64,000 nt of DNA from Varroa destructor (taxonomy: Eukaryota > Arthropoda > Arachnida > Mesostigmata > Varroidae), in contig NW_019211455.1 in assembly GCF_002443255.2 (NCBI RefSeq), positions 31,647,778-31,711,777 of the forward strand, written 5' to 3'. Below, one piece after another: positions 50,910 through 63,221 of this stretch (its first letter is position 1; every line of letters begins with the position of its first letter). Under the pieces are notes generated by a model that had not been told where the DNA came from, did no database searches, and saw only the letters and a list, made by a program, of their open reading frames with translations. The translations under genes were made by a program, and so were the position numbers.

Positions 50910-53900
50910 TGTTATTTGATAAGATATTGTTCTATTGCCCGAAGTATCATTCCGGATAGTCATGTCTACTTAATGGAAGTACCATATATCGCAATTATAG
51001 CTTTAATTATGGTTCTAAGCGCTCATAGGCTCAGCCAGATATTCGCTTTGCGACCCTGCGAACGCCTTTTTGAGAGCACGAATAATCGAGTCAACGATGC
51101 CATCTTAAAATATGTTGAACCTTTGCTCAATGACGCTCCATACATAGCAATTTAACGAGTTAAAATCTCGGTCATCTGGTGACTGTATGCGCATGTTCCC
51201 AAGCAGCCAACCCTACACTAATCGGCTTGTATAAGCCTGCGCACCATCTCATGTAAAAAAAGTACGCCGTTTCTTCAGACATTTGAGTTACCATAGTCAC
51301 AAAACAGTTGGTAGAAGATGAGGACAAATTTCGTTAGTGATGCGTTTACCCTTTTCCCAATCTAACGATATATTCTTTACTAACCACCACGCTCAGAACG
51401 TTTGGCAGAAAATTTACTTTGACCCACAGTAGACATGTCCTTTACATCAAGAGCAAACTGACGATCATTACTGTGGTTTATTCATGTATCGAAAATAAAA
51501 TATTTCTTATCAAACAGATCGACATCAAAACTACGCCGGTCAACTCTTAGTTTCATTGTCTTCACAGAGTATTTGTCTTAATTTTACGATACGTGATGTG
51601 TATCCTCGTAAACAATCCGTAACTTACATGAAATTTCTTCGTTAGCCTCCCTAATTGAAACACAAGGATCATCGGAATCGCACTTATCGACCGTAACGAT
51701 AACTGTGAAGGCCGCATTGTTCTTTCTCTATTGTGAATTTTTCATTGTGCTATACTGGAGTCTGCTTCTACCTCTGCTGCAGCTGCAAACAAATTTCTGT
51801 GGGAGGTTCGTACAACGCGTAGAAATTGGGTAATAGCTGGTTTTCGAAATCAAATTCCAAAGATGACGCACCGCTGTTTGTCACGGTTAATTTACTGCTT
51901 TGTTCTAAAAAGAACCGGCTTCCAGCTGATACTAGGAATAGCGTATAGATGCATGCCCGTGATGATAAACAGCCCGCTAAAGTTTGCCTCAATTTATGTG
52001 CCGTACTCTGTGTATGGATGAGGCGTGACTTAGGGGCCAAACTTGTGGTCGAAAGGTATCACGGGTTACTGTCTCGAATATCATTAACGGCACAAAAATA
52101 CAGGCAATTTTTTCATATAAGGAACATTATTTTGTGTAGGACGTAACGCTAACAAATTTCTCACCTATCTATGTGTTACAATCATATATTCAAAAGAACT
52201 AATCGAAAAAAATATTTTGAATCTACAGTACTGAAAATTATATTTTGTTATAGCTAATAAGATCAGAATTATATGCAAGTAATTTGAAATTCTCATGTTG
52301 GGGGATGCTTAGAAGGAGTACTGTTTAATAATCAGTATTTGGAACAGTATGTCATCGACCTAAACAGATACGGAAATACACTAAGTAGCAGTCTGAAATT
52401 TCTTTGAGATACCGTGTTTTTATAGTACGTCTTGCAATGTCCAGTCTATAGTGTTAACGTTAGAATAATCATGTTAAAATCCAAGTAATAATTCGACGGC
52501 GGATTTTAAGCAATTGCTATTTCATTTCAACTGTGATAACAGTACACAGTCCAATTCAAGTTCAAGTGACAAAAGAAATAGGGAAAGTTAGCAGGTATCT
52601 TTATCCTTTTTTCACCAACTCAGGGCACATGAGGCGTACAAGAGAAAATAATACAGGGAGCGGCTTAGTTGAGCACTTTAGGCTAAATAGTATTTTGAGA
52701 AAGTGCGACTACCATTTAAATCAAGTGATTATAGTGATTCTACTATCTATAATTAGACAAAAACCCTTGGTGTCCTTAAGTACACATTAGAATGAAATTG
52801 GAGTAAATTTACGCGAAGCAGGGTCAAGTGAAGGCATGTAAAGATGGAAAAAACGGGCGTAAGAACTCGAAGCAGGTAGAGTTAAATTAAATTAATTGAT
52901 CGAACGATGTCGACTTCAAGCAGTAGAAGAATTAACATCAAAGGGCATTGAATACGATAATACAAGTATCACTTAAGCCTAGATAATAGACCTACCTTGG
53001 AGAACGTTTAATGAATAAATCAGTGGATGGGGAGTATGTTAGCACGAACCCAACGACCAAACATTGCATAAGTATGGTCCATTAAATTTTTTCACCACGT
53101 TTTTATTTTTAAATAGATAGAGTTCATCTAAAAAATACAAAAATGCCACATGTTGTAACACATGGGTCAAGTGGGAACTTAATATTTTTTGAGAAACCAT
53201 ACCTGAACTGTACCTCATGGTACAGATTCACGGGAAACACCTGCATTATGTAATTCGTAGATGACATAATTTGGCAGATTCCTCTCACAAATAATAATAC
53301 GACTACAATAATAACGGCTGAATTTTTTTCTATAGTTTTAGGCAGAGCAAAGAACCGGCATTTTCTATAGGCAAAAATATATTTCATGAAAAGTTCTAAA
53401 TATACAGGTGTTAATTGAAAATAAAAAACAAACGACATTACATTAGGTTACTTACTGTTATTAAACAGATATAATTTTAGAAGTCTATTCATATTGTATC
53501 AAATCACACTGATTTGGGAAACTGCTACTGGCAAATTTGAGCTATGCGGCTTTGGTCTGATAAACAAGCTTATCAGGTAATTTGTAAAGATAAGCAAAAG
53601 ATAACACTCAAAAGATAGTTCAAGAATATGTTCCTTAGGTTGTCTAAAATTAACACATTTTAGCTGGGAACGAAGCTGCGATTAAATGCAACTACCACAT
53701 GAAATCTCACTTGAGCCAAATATTATTATGGTCTTATTATCCTATTAAGACAATTGGTAAAAGCTGAGGTTGAACAATAAAGAGTATAGTAAAAGATGTA
53801 CCAATAGTCTGTTATAAAAACGTTTTGTTGTACGATCGTGCTGCAAACGACCCTGGTTAACGACAATTATTAGATCAACGGATGTATCGAGAATCAGATC

Positions 53901-55200
53901 CCCAGATCAATGCTATCTTTTTCTCTCCCGAATGATGGTGTGGTTTATCTGCTTAAAAAGTTCTAGGAGTTGTAAAAATGCGTCGTTTAATCATCTAGCT
54001 GATTTATGTTACGTGCTATTATGCGATGTTCTATTGCTTCAGACTCCATCTCCAGTACCCTTGTGTAGCATGTCAATGCTCCGACGGAATCGTCTGCATT
54101 CCCCAGATGTAGCAACAGGCTCGCTATCGTCCTTTTCTATAGACGCACGCTGGCTTCATTGTCGACTCATCGTTATTACTTATATAGCTTGTGCGTCTTA
54201 TTTCCTTCGTCGTACTGTTTTGTCGACGACCTGTAAACCACTTTCAAGACCAATCGTTCATCAGCTTTCCGCCGTCACTCGTCATTCACTGACCACTCTA
54301 CTTCTACTCGTTGGTATTTATGAATCTCACTCAGTTCTCTCGTCAGACATAGGATCATTAGGGTTGTTGTTGCCAGCTATCTGAAGTTCAGCGTTAGCTT
54401 AGTCGCCACTACACTGACTGTGTAAGGCATATTCATACGGAATATTAGAGTAAAAGTACTATGCATTGATTGGATGGGAGGGTTAAGTTTTTTTTTTTTT
54501 TTTATTAATAAGCAATAGTAGATAGATTTACATGGTCATTTTCTCTTGGTGTACAATGCCAAATAAGCCAAGGTCAAAATTATCTTTTAATGCATAACAA
54601 TATTGTCCTGTTGAACATCTTGCCGAAAGATAGGTTTCTTTGCGATAGAGAGTCCTATTATTGGATTTTTGATATTGAAAGGCTATATATCATATTAATA
54701 AGAGGAAACAGAAAGACTGTCAACACGTTACGCAGGAGTTTCATGATGTCATCCGTCAACCGGCTAGCGCGAATTAAGGTAAGGTTTTCCCTGCCAACGT
54801 TATGAGAGATCTTGTAACCGAAATTACGCTGAACGTTGCCGTCTCGTTACATGTTACCACGTCCTCACACATTTATGTTTTGATATCACATAGTTTTACA
54901 TAGGTTACCATCTTATTAGGCCGAGTAGAAGGTTTCCGGTAAAGCCAATCGATTGCACTAGTAGAATCTTCTAATAGGATCTAGTTTAATATCTTTTGGA
55001 TGGTCGTTTTTACTATAGTAGGCGTGTGCCCAGACATTTTCACTAAGATGTTGTCGTTAGAAGTGGTGCTCCGGCATGTTTGGTCATTGAGCTCAAAAGG
55101 GTCCATATGCAACATTGTCTTATTTACTATGTTCGCGGTGGAAAAATATTGCCCAGAAAAAAATAAGTAGCCAAAGCTGAACGTGCAGTAAGCGTTACCG
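50910..55200. other. intergenic, no gene recognised
   Basis: Motif-free short frames only. The longest, 53932-54384 (plus, 150 codons), is Leu/Ser/Arg-rich without known domain. A run of about 18 T lies at 54489-54506. Confidence 0.5.
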
Positions 55201-55830
55201 CTTGTTACTTTTACTTTAATTGCTTCAGAGCAGGTATCGTAATTTCAACAACAAGCCACGCTTTGGACAGCTCTAGAACGACAGTATCTGGGAGTATTCC
55301 GTGGAAAATATATGGCGCAATTGACGTGAAAGCTCTCTCTAGAGCTGTGAGTAACCTAGAGGACTGTTGTCAATAGTTTGCATGCACTAGGAAATATCGA
55401 AAAAATTAGAGAAAGTGTACGCCCAAAAATTCACTGGACAGACACAAGAGGTACCTGACGGTATTTCTGGCGTTACCTGAATGAGAGAAGAGAAAGCCAC
55501 TTCTATGCGGAATCGTTACTGGCAATGGAAGATTAATCTTTTACGACATCTCTAAACGCACGTCATGCTGTAAGTAATCCAAACCCCAGGAGAATATTGC
55601 GCAAATAGGCCCGTCCGTTCGAACCGAAATTGGCAAATGGCAATCAATACAAGTTGACATTGCTGTATCATAATGCTACACCGCATATACTTGGTTGAAC
55701 CAGCGAGCAGCGTTAACTGATCTTTAATGAAGAACTCCGTTTCACCCGGCGTACAGCTTAGTCACCGCTCTATCTCGTCACCACTTTTCTCGGTCGATCT
55801 AACATAGCTAGAAAAGCAAACAACAAACAG
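55200..55830 (+). mobile_element. mariner transposase remnant, linker and catalytic region
   Basis: A dead copy read in several plus-strand frames. In order: LHALGNIEKIRESVRPKIH near 55380-55435 matches the mariner '.L..LG...K...WVPH.L' linker. GIVTGNGRLIFYDISKR near 55508-55558 matches 'IVTGDEKW..YD..KR' with the first catalytic Asp replaced by Asn. YHNATPHIL near 55665-55690 matches 'HDNARPH', again with Asp replaced by Asn. HPAYSLVTALSRHHFSRSI near 55742-55800 matches 'HPPYSPDLAPSDYHLFRSL'. Two catalytic Asp positions are lost, frames are broken and about 100 bp is missing, so it is inactive. Terminal repeats were not found. Confidence 0.8.
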
Positions 55831-57625
55831 ACAAACAACAAAGGCCGAAGTCCACAAATAAGTGTACAAACGGACTACTTACAAAAACGAAACTTAATCA
55901 CTTTGCGGGATACATCGTCCGCTCAAAAATGGGCGAAAGTTATAGGAAGCGAAGGACACTACATTGATTAATATGTGCAAAGTAGTAGCTAAAAAATGAG
56001 AACTTTCTAGCCAACTTAATACATCTTATAGAGAATTTCGTGGGTACACCGCTACATTCGCAACACCGTTTTGTTGCGGAACACAAGTGTAATGTATACA
56101 TTCGTTTTTCTTTACCAAACAAACGGCGTTAATAAAAATTAACTACTTAATTACAGAAGAATAGCTTTCTTACGAGTACTTACTGGAGGGTGCCCACTTA
56201 GCCGCGTCAGGTGGAGAGCTTTTTCAGGCCAGACATCGCACGATGTGTCGTCGATAGAAAACTATGTAGCCATCAATCCGTCATTGTATATAACATATTA
56301 ACAAACTTTATAGCGTAGTAGAAATATCCTTCTGTATGCAAATGGCAAGGCAAACTCCGTATATTTAAATGTTTGCATCTTAATGTCAAAGGCAGTCACC
56401 TAAAATGCTACAGTGTCATATCAGGCAATATATGCGCTTTGACGTACCCGAACCATCGAGTCACATGGGTTGACATTTCACGTATTAAATTTGATTAACT
56501 ATTTAAAAGTGAGCGTAGTTCTAACAAAAGGTTTTGCGCTTCATGGAAAGAAGAGAGCTTATGACATATTAAAGAAAAAAATATACTTCTCTTTATTTAA
56601 AGGCAACAACTAAAGATGATATTCATTACAATATCCATCCAATCGCTATCCAGCTATTATCGTCGCTGCTTCCACTGTCATCGGTTTTGGTCATCGTCCT
56701 GTTACCCGAAGCAAATGCGCGAAAGAAGGACAAAAGGAAGGGGGCGGTGAGAGACGCTAGAAGACAATGAATATAAAAGGGATGGAAGAAAAGGTGGGAG
56801 TCGAAAACCGCAGAAGGCTACTACTCCTAGAAGAAGAGGTGATAGAAAACAGAGTTAAATTTAAACGAAGACTAAAGACAAGGGCCGGGACAAAGCTATG
56901 GTCGACCGATAACAACAGGTCAGCTCCGTAAGTCGACAAAAAGCCATTACGGAACGTCATGGCTCATGAAGCAATCATTTTTACCATTGATCCAGCGTTA
57001 TACAATTAATTTCCTATAGATTACTTTTTTTTTTTTACAAAACGCATTCCATGTCTGCTAACGCTGTACTGTATTAGTGACGCCTTGATAATGTCATTAT
57101 GTACTTCTTAATCTCCAGCTTCTCTTTGTTTCTGTTGTACATTGGCCGTTTAGCTCACATTAAATAGGGTCTACATTCAGTCCCACCGGCCCACGAGGAT
57201 AGACCCCCCAAATTAGTGCTTTCCATATTCGTTTTCGGCAAGTACGATTTAAAATAGTTTATATTTCCACTCGAACTGCCAAGTGGCTGAATTTAAAAAT
57301 TCCCCTTATAATTTTCTTTTCATATAACAAGGCTGCTTTTGGTATAAAGTTTCTCATCTAAAATTATTCAAGCACGCTACCTGACAAACAAAATAAAGGG
57401 ACATTTTGTATATCTAAAGAACGCGAATTCTATTCAAAAACTGTACATGAAAGTTTTAAACTGCTTTGTACCTGACCGTTTAACTAATATAATATGTGTC
57501 TCAGTTATTACCTATACAGACAAAGAATACTTCTCGTTGCATCAGCGATGCATTACGCATCAATGCCAGCTCCCAATACCAATAACACAGCATCTTAAAT
57601 GATAGACAACATTAGCTTCTTTGTG
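55831..57625. other. intergenic, 3' flank of HSD17B8-like gene
   Basis: No gene recognised. The part near 57600 should hold the 3' UTR of the minus-strand SDR gene. Confidence 0.5.
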
Positions 57626-60600
57626 CTACATGAATAGACCTCCGGTTACTTCAATTACACCTCCGGTGACGTAGGAGCTTTCGTTCGATGCCAGAAATCT
57701 AACCACCTGCAAGCGAACCCTCTGGTTATTCTTACCTGCATTGCACTCAAGTACCATTTTTGTCCTTTAAAGATCGTTGGGTATTACAGAGCTAACGTTA
57801 CAACGTTAGGTTATAAATATATACATGTATATATTCAAACAACTTCAAAGTGTCCAGTTGTTTCGAATCAGGTACCTCCGCAACCTCTTCAGGCGAGCCT
57901 TTTCGGCGTAGCGGGATCTTGTCTACGACAAGCTTTGTGATCTTTTCGGGAACAGTTGTTATCATTGGGGTATCAATGAGACCCGGCATTACAGCATTGC
58001 ATCTGTAAGGTTTGTTTGCATAGAAGAGAAAACATTACATACNNNNNNNNNNNNNNNNNNNNNNNNNNNNNNNNNNNNNNNNNNNNNNNNNNNNNNNNNN
58101 NNNNNNNNNNNNNNNNNNNNNNNNNNNNNNNNNNNNNNNNNNTAAGAAGAAGCATTATAAAGAGCATCATGTTTATAAGCCAGGGTCTTCAGTAAAACAT
58201 TTTTTCAGAATAATGTGTTAATTATAATATTGTTTGGTGCTCTAATGCCGTTAAGGCGTCAGGGAAAATGGGATCGACGTTTGAGGCACCACGTTTTTAC
58301 AAGAGGAATGTTGATTTCGAATTTTAGTACTGTCAAACTATCAGAATTTCCGAGATACACACGAATCAGTGATTTGGTGCAATTTACATTATGAAATCCT
58401 TTCTTCAGTCAAAATTCGAAAAGTGGGGTCGCGTAAGACAAATATTTTGGCGCGTCAAACCTTTTTGAACAATGAAGAAATTAAATACTAATGTGAGCTT
58501 ATTTTACTATTACGTTTTTTTCTATTATTACTATTACGTTTACGTAAACAGAATCGGATGCTGTCAATGTTAATTTTGCAGAGAAATTGAAGTGTGACTC
58601 CAGGTCTCGGCTTAGTGCAGTATGGGTTTTTATGTCCAATTAAATTAAAGCATCGTAGTTGTACATTTGTTGAATCACATATTAATTATCAACAGCGTGT
58701 AGCATGTGGTAACGCACTATTCGGACAGAACAATATTGTTGACATATCCACCACATTGCGGGTTCTGTCACGGATCAGAATTTATTCTTATTAATCGTTT
58801 ATACATTGTTGAAAATGGTTACGTTGGCTTTGGAGGACTGTCTGCACAACATTATTGTTGTTTCTTGTTTTTTCAGAGAATTTGTGACAGTATTTGAGTG
58901 GTTTAAAAGCATTATACAGAGAAACCTGCGCTATGTGGATCCACGGTAGAAATAATGTACAATAATATTTGACCTGCTTTATGCAGCAGTAAAATACTAT
59001 GATGTCGTCTGCTTTTGCCAGAACCACGACCCATTCTATAAAGAAACGTATTTTCTCTTTAAGTTTGTGGAATGACTAATTTTTTAATACGAAACTATCA
59101 GTGGCCGATTTAACGCCACGTTAAACGGCGTTCTATGATGACTTGTTTCTCGAAACGAATGCATGAATTGTCATAAGCTTGCTCAGACTACGTAATATAA
59201 GAGCTTTTGGCGAATATGCTAGAACGATTATTTACTCTCTTCTTGCACCGACTGCTTTCAACGATAGCATCAGGCGAATTTTATACTACATAGTTCCAGT
59301 CTTTCCCCAGTAATATCATAAAAACCTACGCTTTATCATTCAATAGGAATTCGCAAAATTCAGTTCATCACAATGAAAGAAACCGCTTTAGAACAGAGGC
59401 CTTTTGATAAGCCTTTGAAAATTTTTAGGTTTGTACAAAAACCACCACAGTAACTCACGTAAACTCTCAAATTGCTATTATTTATTTCAGTAGCTGAGTC
59501 ATACAGTCTACGAGGACAAAACCTTTGTTGACTTCACCGACCAAATTGCGAATCCAATCGTAAAAACGGTGACAAGTCCACGAACGGAAGGATGTACGAA
59601 CCTTATATTGAATTTGGCTAGTTCCTGAGCGGCTGATTTTGTAAAACCGACAACTCCAGCTTTCGATGCAGCGTAATTCGTTTGGCCGATGTTACCCGTT
59701 TTACCTGATTTTTCATGCAGAATAAAACAAACATTAACTGAAGGTCACAATGCGCAAGCCAAAACATGTCTGTGCAAAATACATGTTCATGCATAAAGTG
59801 TGCAGATGGATTAGAGGCACCTAAATCACCGCGAGAACGTGCTTTCTGCCCTTGAAGTTTGGGCTTCAGACCAGTTTGAAATACAAACTGCGTAATGTGA
59901 GATTCTATCCCTCTTTGGCTTTTAGATGCCTTCACATACGGAAGGTATTTTGCTCTCAAATCATATACAGGCGAGTTTCCTTATAGCTGTGTTTAGGATG
60001 TATTTGTTTTTAATAAACTATTAATTGTCCATTTTGGGTCAGGTATGATCAATTAAACAATACTATAGGAAGGTGCCCTTTTTCACAAGAGCCAGTCTAT
60101 ACAGAATTGTGATAGCAAGCAAATAGGAGTCGGACAACGGTCGATGTAACGATCCTTCATGCCCAAATTAGAATGTGATCCAACAAGGTAGTTAAGAATG
60201 ACTTTAAATTACAGAAACTTTTTAAGAATGAGCAGCACTTCAGGGGCCCTGCCGTAGTCTGCTATATGCGATTCTTTTCGCTCACCCATAATTGACGAAA
60301 TGTTGACAATTGATCCAGGAAGCTGAGCGGCCACCATCTCTTTAGCCCCTTGTTGTGTTACGAGAAAAGTTCCCTGCAAATATTTGCCAATGATTAGTAA
60401 GGGACGATTGTATTGTAAGGCACGGCTTAGCCTCTTACTATACTCCCTGTGTATTCTTAAATAATTATGGGCGCTAAAAATTGGTGTAGACTTAAGACAC
60501 TACGATTAAAGTTAAGTAATTGTTGGGAAAAATTTTCAACCATAAATATGTTCTTTCTGCAAAAACAGTGGTTACTACCAGAGTGTAAGTTACCTTGAGG

Positions 60601-63221
60601 TTGATCTTGATGACCTCATCAAACATAGTTTCCGTCATGTTAAGCAGAAATCCATCACTAGTAATACCTGCGCAATTGACAATAATATCGGCAGGTCGAC
60701 TTTGAAGCTCCTTCAATCGTATGAATCCCGACGAAACAGAATGGCTATTAGAGACGTCCATTTCTATAGCTGAATGTTCTCCGTCGTGCGCTAGAATGAG
60801 CATTAAAAATATTCATACCACCATCTGTATATGAAAATATATCTATTTTTTTTTCTCGATGGGAATGCATCACATGTCTGTTAGTGGGGCTCACACCGTG
60901 AGGTGGAATCAGCCGCATCCCCCGACCAAGAGACAGACCGTCTTTCAAAGGCGCTAAAGGGACACCCGATGGTTGGGTAGCATGTAACTGGTGCGGCACG
61001 AAAAGGTTCGTAATCAATCAATATAAAAACCGGCAAACCGGTCATCCTGCAAAACGACCCAGAGCATTGCCGCACGCGCAAGTTCCGTTCTCACTCGCCG
61101 CTCTTCGGACACGGCAGCACAGCTAGCCGATTATATCGATTAGATCGTAGAATGCCGTTAGCACTTAGCTTTTTTGAGACCAGCGGCGTGAATCTATCTA
61201 CCACGATCGTATTTCGGTCAACATTATGGCCACCCTTTTAGCAATGGCCTTGGTTGATCTGGTGATCAGTAGAATTTCTTTGAGAAGACGTCTAATTTGC
61301 TTGATATCATCGCCGCTAGTTCGACGGACGCTGAGGATAAGGTCAGTTTTTATTGTTCGGTCCGAAAGATGGCAAGAAACAATCTTGCGTTATATATTTG
61401 TGATCATATATAATCTCAGTGGAATGCTATTTTGGAGAATCACTTAACATCTTAATTAAGAATCATTTAATAGGCCTATTTATAAAGAGGTACTATGTCT
61501 GGATTAATCTCATTTAAAGCTAAGATTTACGATTTCGATAAATGATAAAGCCACGCAGCGCCAGGAGGATAAATGGTCTCGAGCAATAAGATCAACGACG
61601 GTTCATTTCCACATGGAATACGACTGGCTAACGCGTAATCCAGCGAAACTAAAACACTATATCTGCTAGCTCCGAATGCGGCTCTTTCTAAAAAAGTCAA
61701 TCCTTATATTACTCTTCTTAATTCGGACCATTGACACATATACGTTTTGATCGAGAATCACTTCTTCGGGTGCTGAAAGGAATGACTGCTGGGGGAGGCT
61801 GATTTTTGATGTTGCAATTCAATTCCGGTCCTGTTTCATCTGCACACTCTACGAGGGCTAAAACGACCGGTGTAGCAAGCAAAGCGCGTGCCGACTGAAT
61901 GACAGCGCTGCCTATATTCGCTAGAACCATAAACAAAAGCAGCAACAAATGCCCGATACCTTCAAGCTGCTGTACGGTACGATATCCAATAAATGCGAGA
62001 AACACGGAACCTACAAAAAGGCTATACAACTGGCACTACGTCCTGGCAAAGAGTAAGGCGATAGAGAACTTGATCCGGATGATGGTAGAGTAAGAAATCG
62101 TCAGATCGTTGTCGATCCTGTGGTGAAGCTTGGTGGTACTAGTAAAGAAGGAGGCCGATAGGTGTAGGTTGTGCATCGATTATAGGGAACTGAACTACAA
62201 AACAAAAGACATTTATACCTTAGTGCGTATAAACGATGCGCTAAACGTAGCTATTTCTCGAATCGTACGAAGCTAAGATCCTAGCTATTTTCTTTCCCAG
62301 TAAACAAGGGTATTTTCAGTGCCCACTGGACGCAAGAAATATCGAGAAAATAGCATTTACCATGCCCTATAATCTATTTGACTTAAACGAAATGTCTTTT
62401 GGGTTATACAATACTCCGGCAACGTTCAAGCTACCAATGGCCAATGTACCTAGTGATCGGTAATGGATATTTTGCCTGGTCCACTTTCATGACGTTTTCG
62501 TCTTTTAAAGGAATTTTTCGGAACAGAATTTGCAAGTGCAGGACATGCTCAATTGCACTGGATCAATAAACTTGTTAATAAATATTTAAAGGCCTCATTC
62601 CTTGGGGCCAAAAACCTACGAATCCTAAGTACGGCATCTATTTATATCTAAACACGGCATTCGATCAGACTCGGCCAATATAAAAGCAATCAGCCGGTTT
62701 CCGACATTGGTGACAAGAAAGCTTTTCCTATGAGACTATTAAATTCGCAAAAACAGCTTTCCCTCTTATTGACTTGCAGAACGCTTCGTCCGTTCGATTT
62801 TAAGGTGTGACAGACGCAAAATATAGCTGACTAAAGTTTTCGACGCATGCCGACGCCACACATCCTTTTTCATACCATTGGAATGACTTTATCGTTGTTC
62901 AGACAGACATATACTGACAATTAGGTCATAGCCAATGCCATGTGTCACCTTAGGAAGTGCATGATGGCAGACGCGTTGCTGGTCAATTCAGTGGAGAGAA
63001 AAAGATTGTTGAAAACAAACCTGCAATATTATATATATATATGTTTTTTTACCTTTTTCGAGAATGTGTTGAGTCCTCTGTGCATCGCTGATATTTCGAT
63101 CCGCTACAACACACCGGGCGCCCTCTTGTGCAAAGGCAACGCAAACAGCGCGACCGATTCCGGAAGCTCCTCCCGTCACCAACGCTATTCGACCAGCAAG
63201 CGACGCTGCGGAGATCGCCAT
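57626..63221 (-). CDS. HSD17B8: short-chain dehydrogenase, HSD17B8-like (FabG family), six exons
   Basis: NAD(P)-dependent oxidoreductase of the classical SDR family. HSD17B8 is a mitochondrial 3-ketoacyl-ACP reductase subunit and 17-beta-hydroxysteroid dehydrogenase. Minus-strand exons: 63053-63221, 60594-60790, 60286-60373, 59602-59704, 57876-58002, 57626-57706; every junction keeps phase; 254 residues (human 261). Motifs: TGGASGIG cofactor loop at 16-23, NCAG at 95-98, catalytic Asn120 (IKINLKGTF), Ser149 (NISSI), Tyr162 and Lys166 (YAASK), PG motif ([10 protein letters not shown]), ending EVTGGLFM as in HSD17B8. The [14 protein letters not shown] block is nearly identical to the human enzyme. 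A possible acceptor lies 3 bp before the ATG, suggesting a 5' noncoding exon. Intron 4 contains the third assembly gap; intron 1 contains a gypsy remnant. Confidence 0.95.
58043..58142. other. assembly gap, 100 N
   Basis: Exactly 100 N in intron 4 of the HSD17B8-like gene, between exons ending at 59602 and starting at 58002, so the coding sequence is not affected. Confidence 0.98.
61980..62800 (+). mobile_element. Ty3/gypsy retrotransposon remnant, reverse transcriptase
   Basis: Lies in intron 1 of the HSD17B8-like gene, antisense to it. Broken plus-strand frames follow the gypsy reverse transcriptase in order: a REVIRE-like lead near 62030-62090 ([13 protein letters not shown]), SLVVLVKKE near 62110, CIDYREL near 62175, [11 protein letters not shown] near 62215 (family 'YPLPRIDDALD'), [12 protein letters not shown] near 62350, [12 protein letters not shown] near 62392, a [11 protein letters not shown] strand near 62475 in place of the catalytic 'YLDD' motif, and [16 protein letters not shown] near 62652 from the connection to RNase H. 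Stops and frameshifts make it inactive. No long terminal repeats were seen. Confidence 0.85.

Noticed and set aside
53932..54384. 150-codon plus-strand ORF rich in Leu, Ser and Arg
   Set aside because: No motif or signal; probably chance in a CT-rich stretch.
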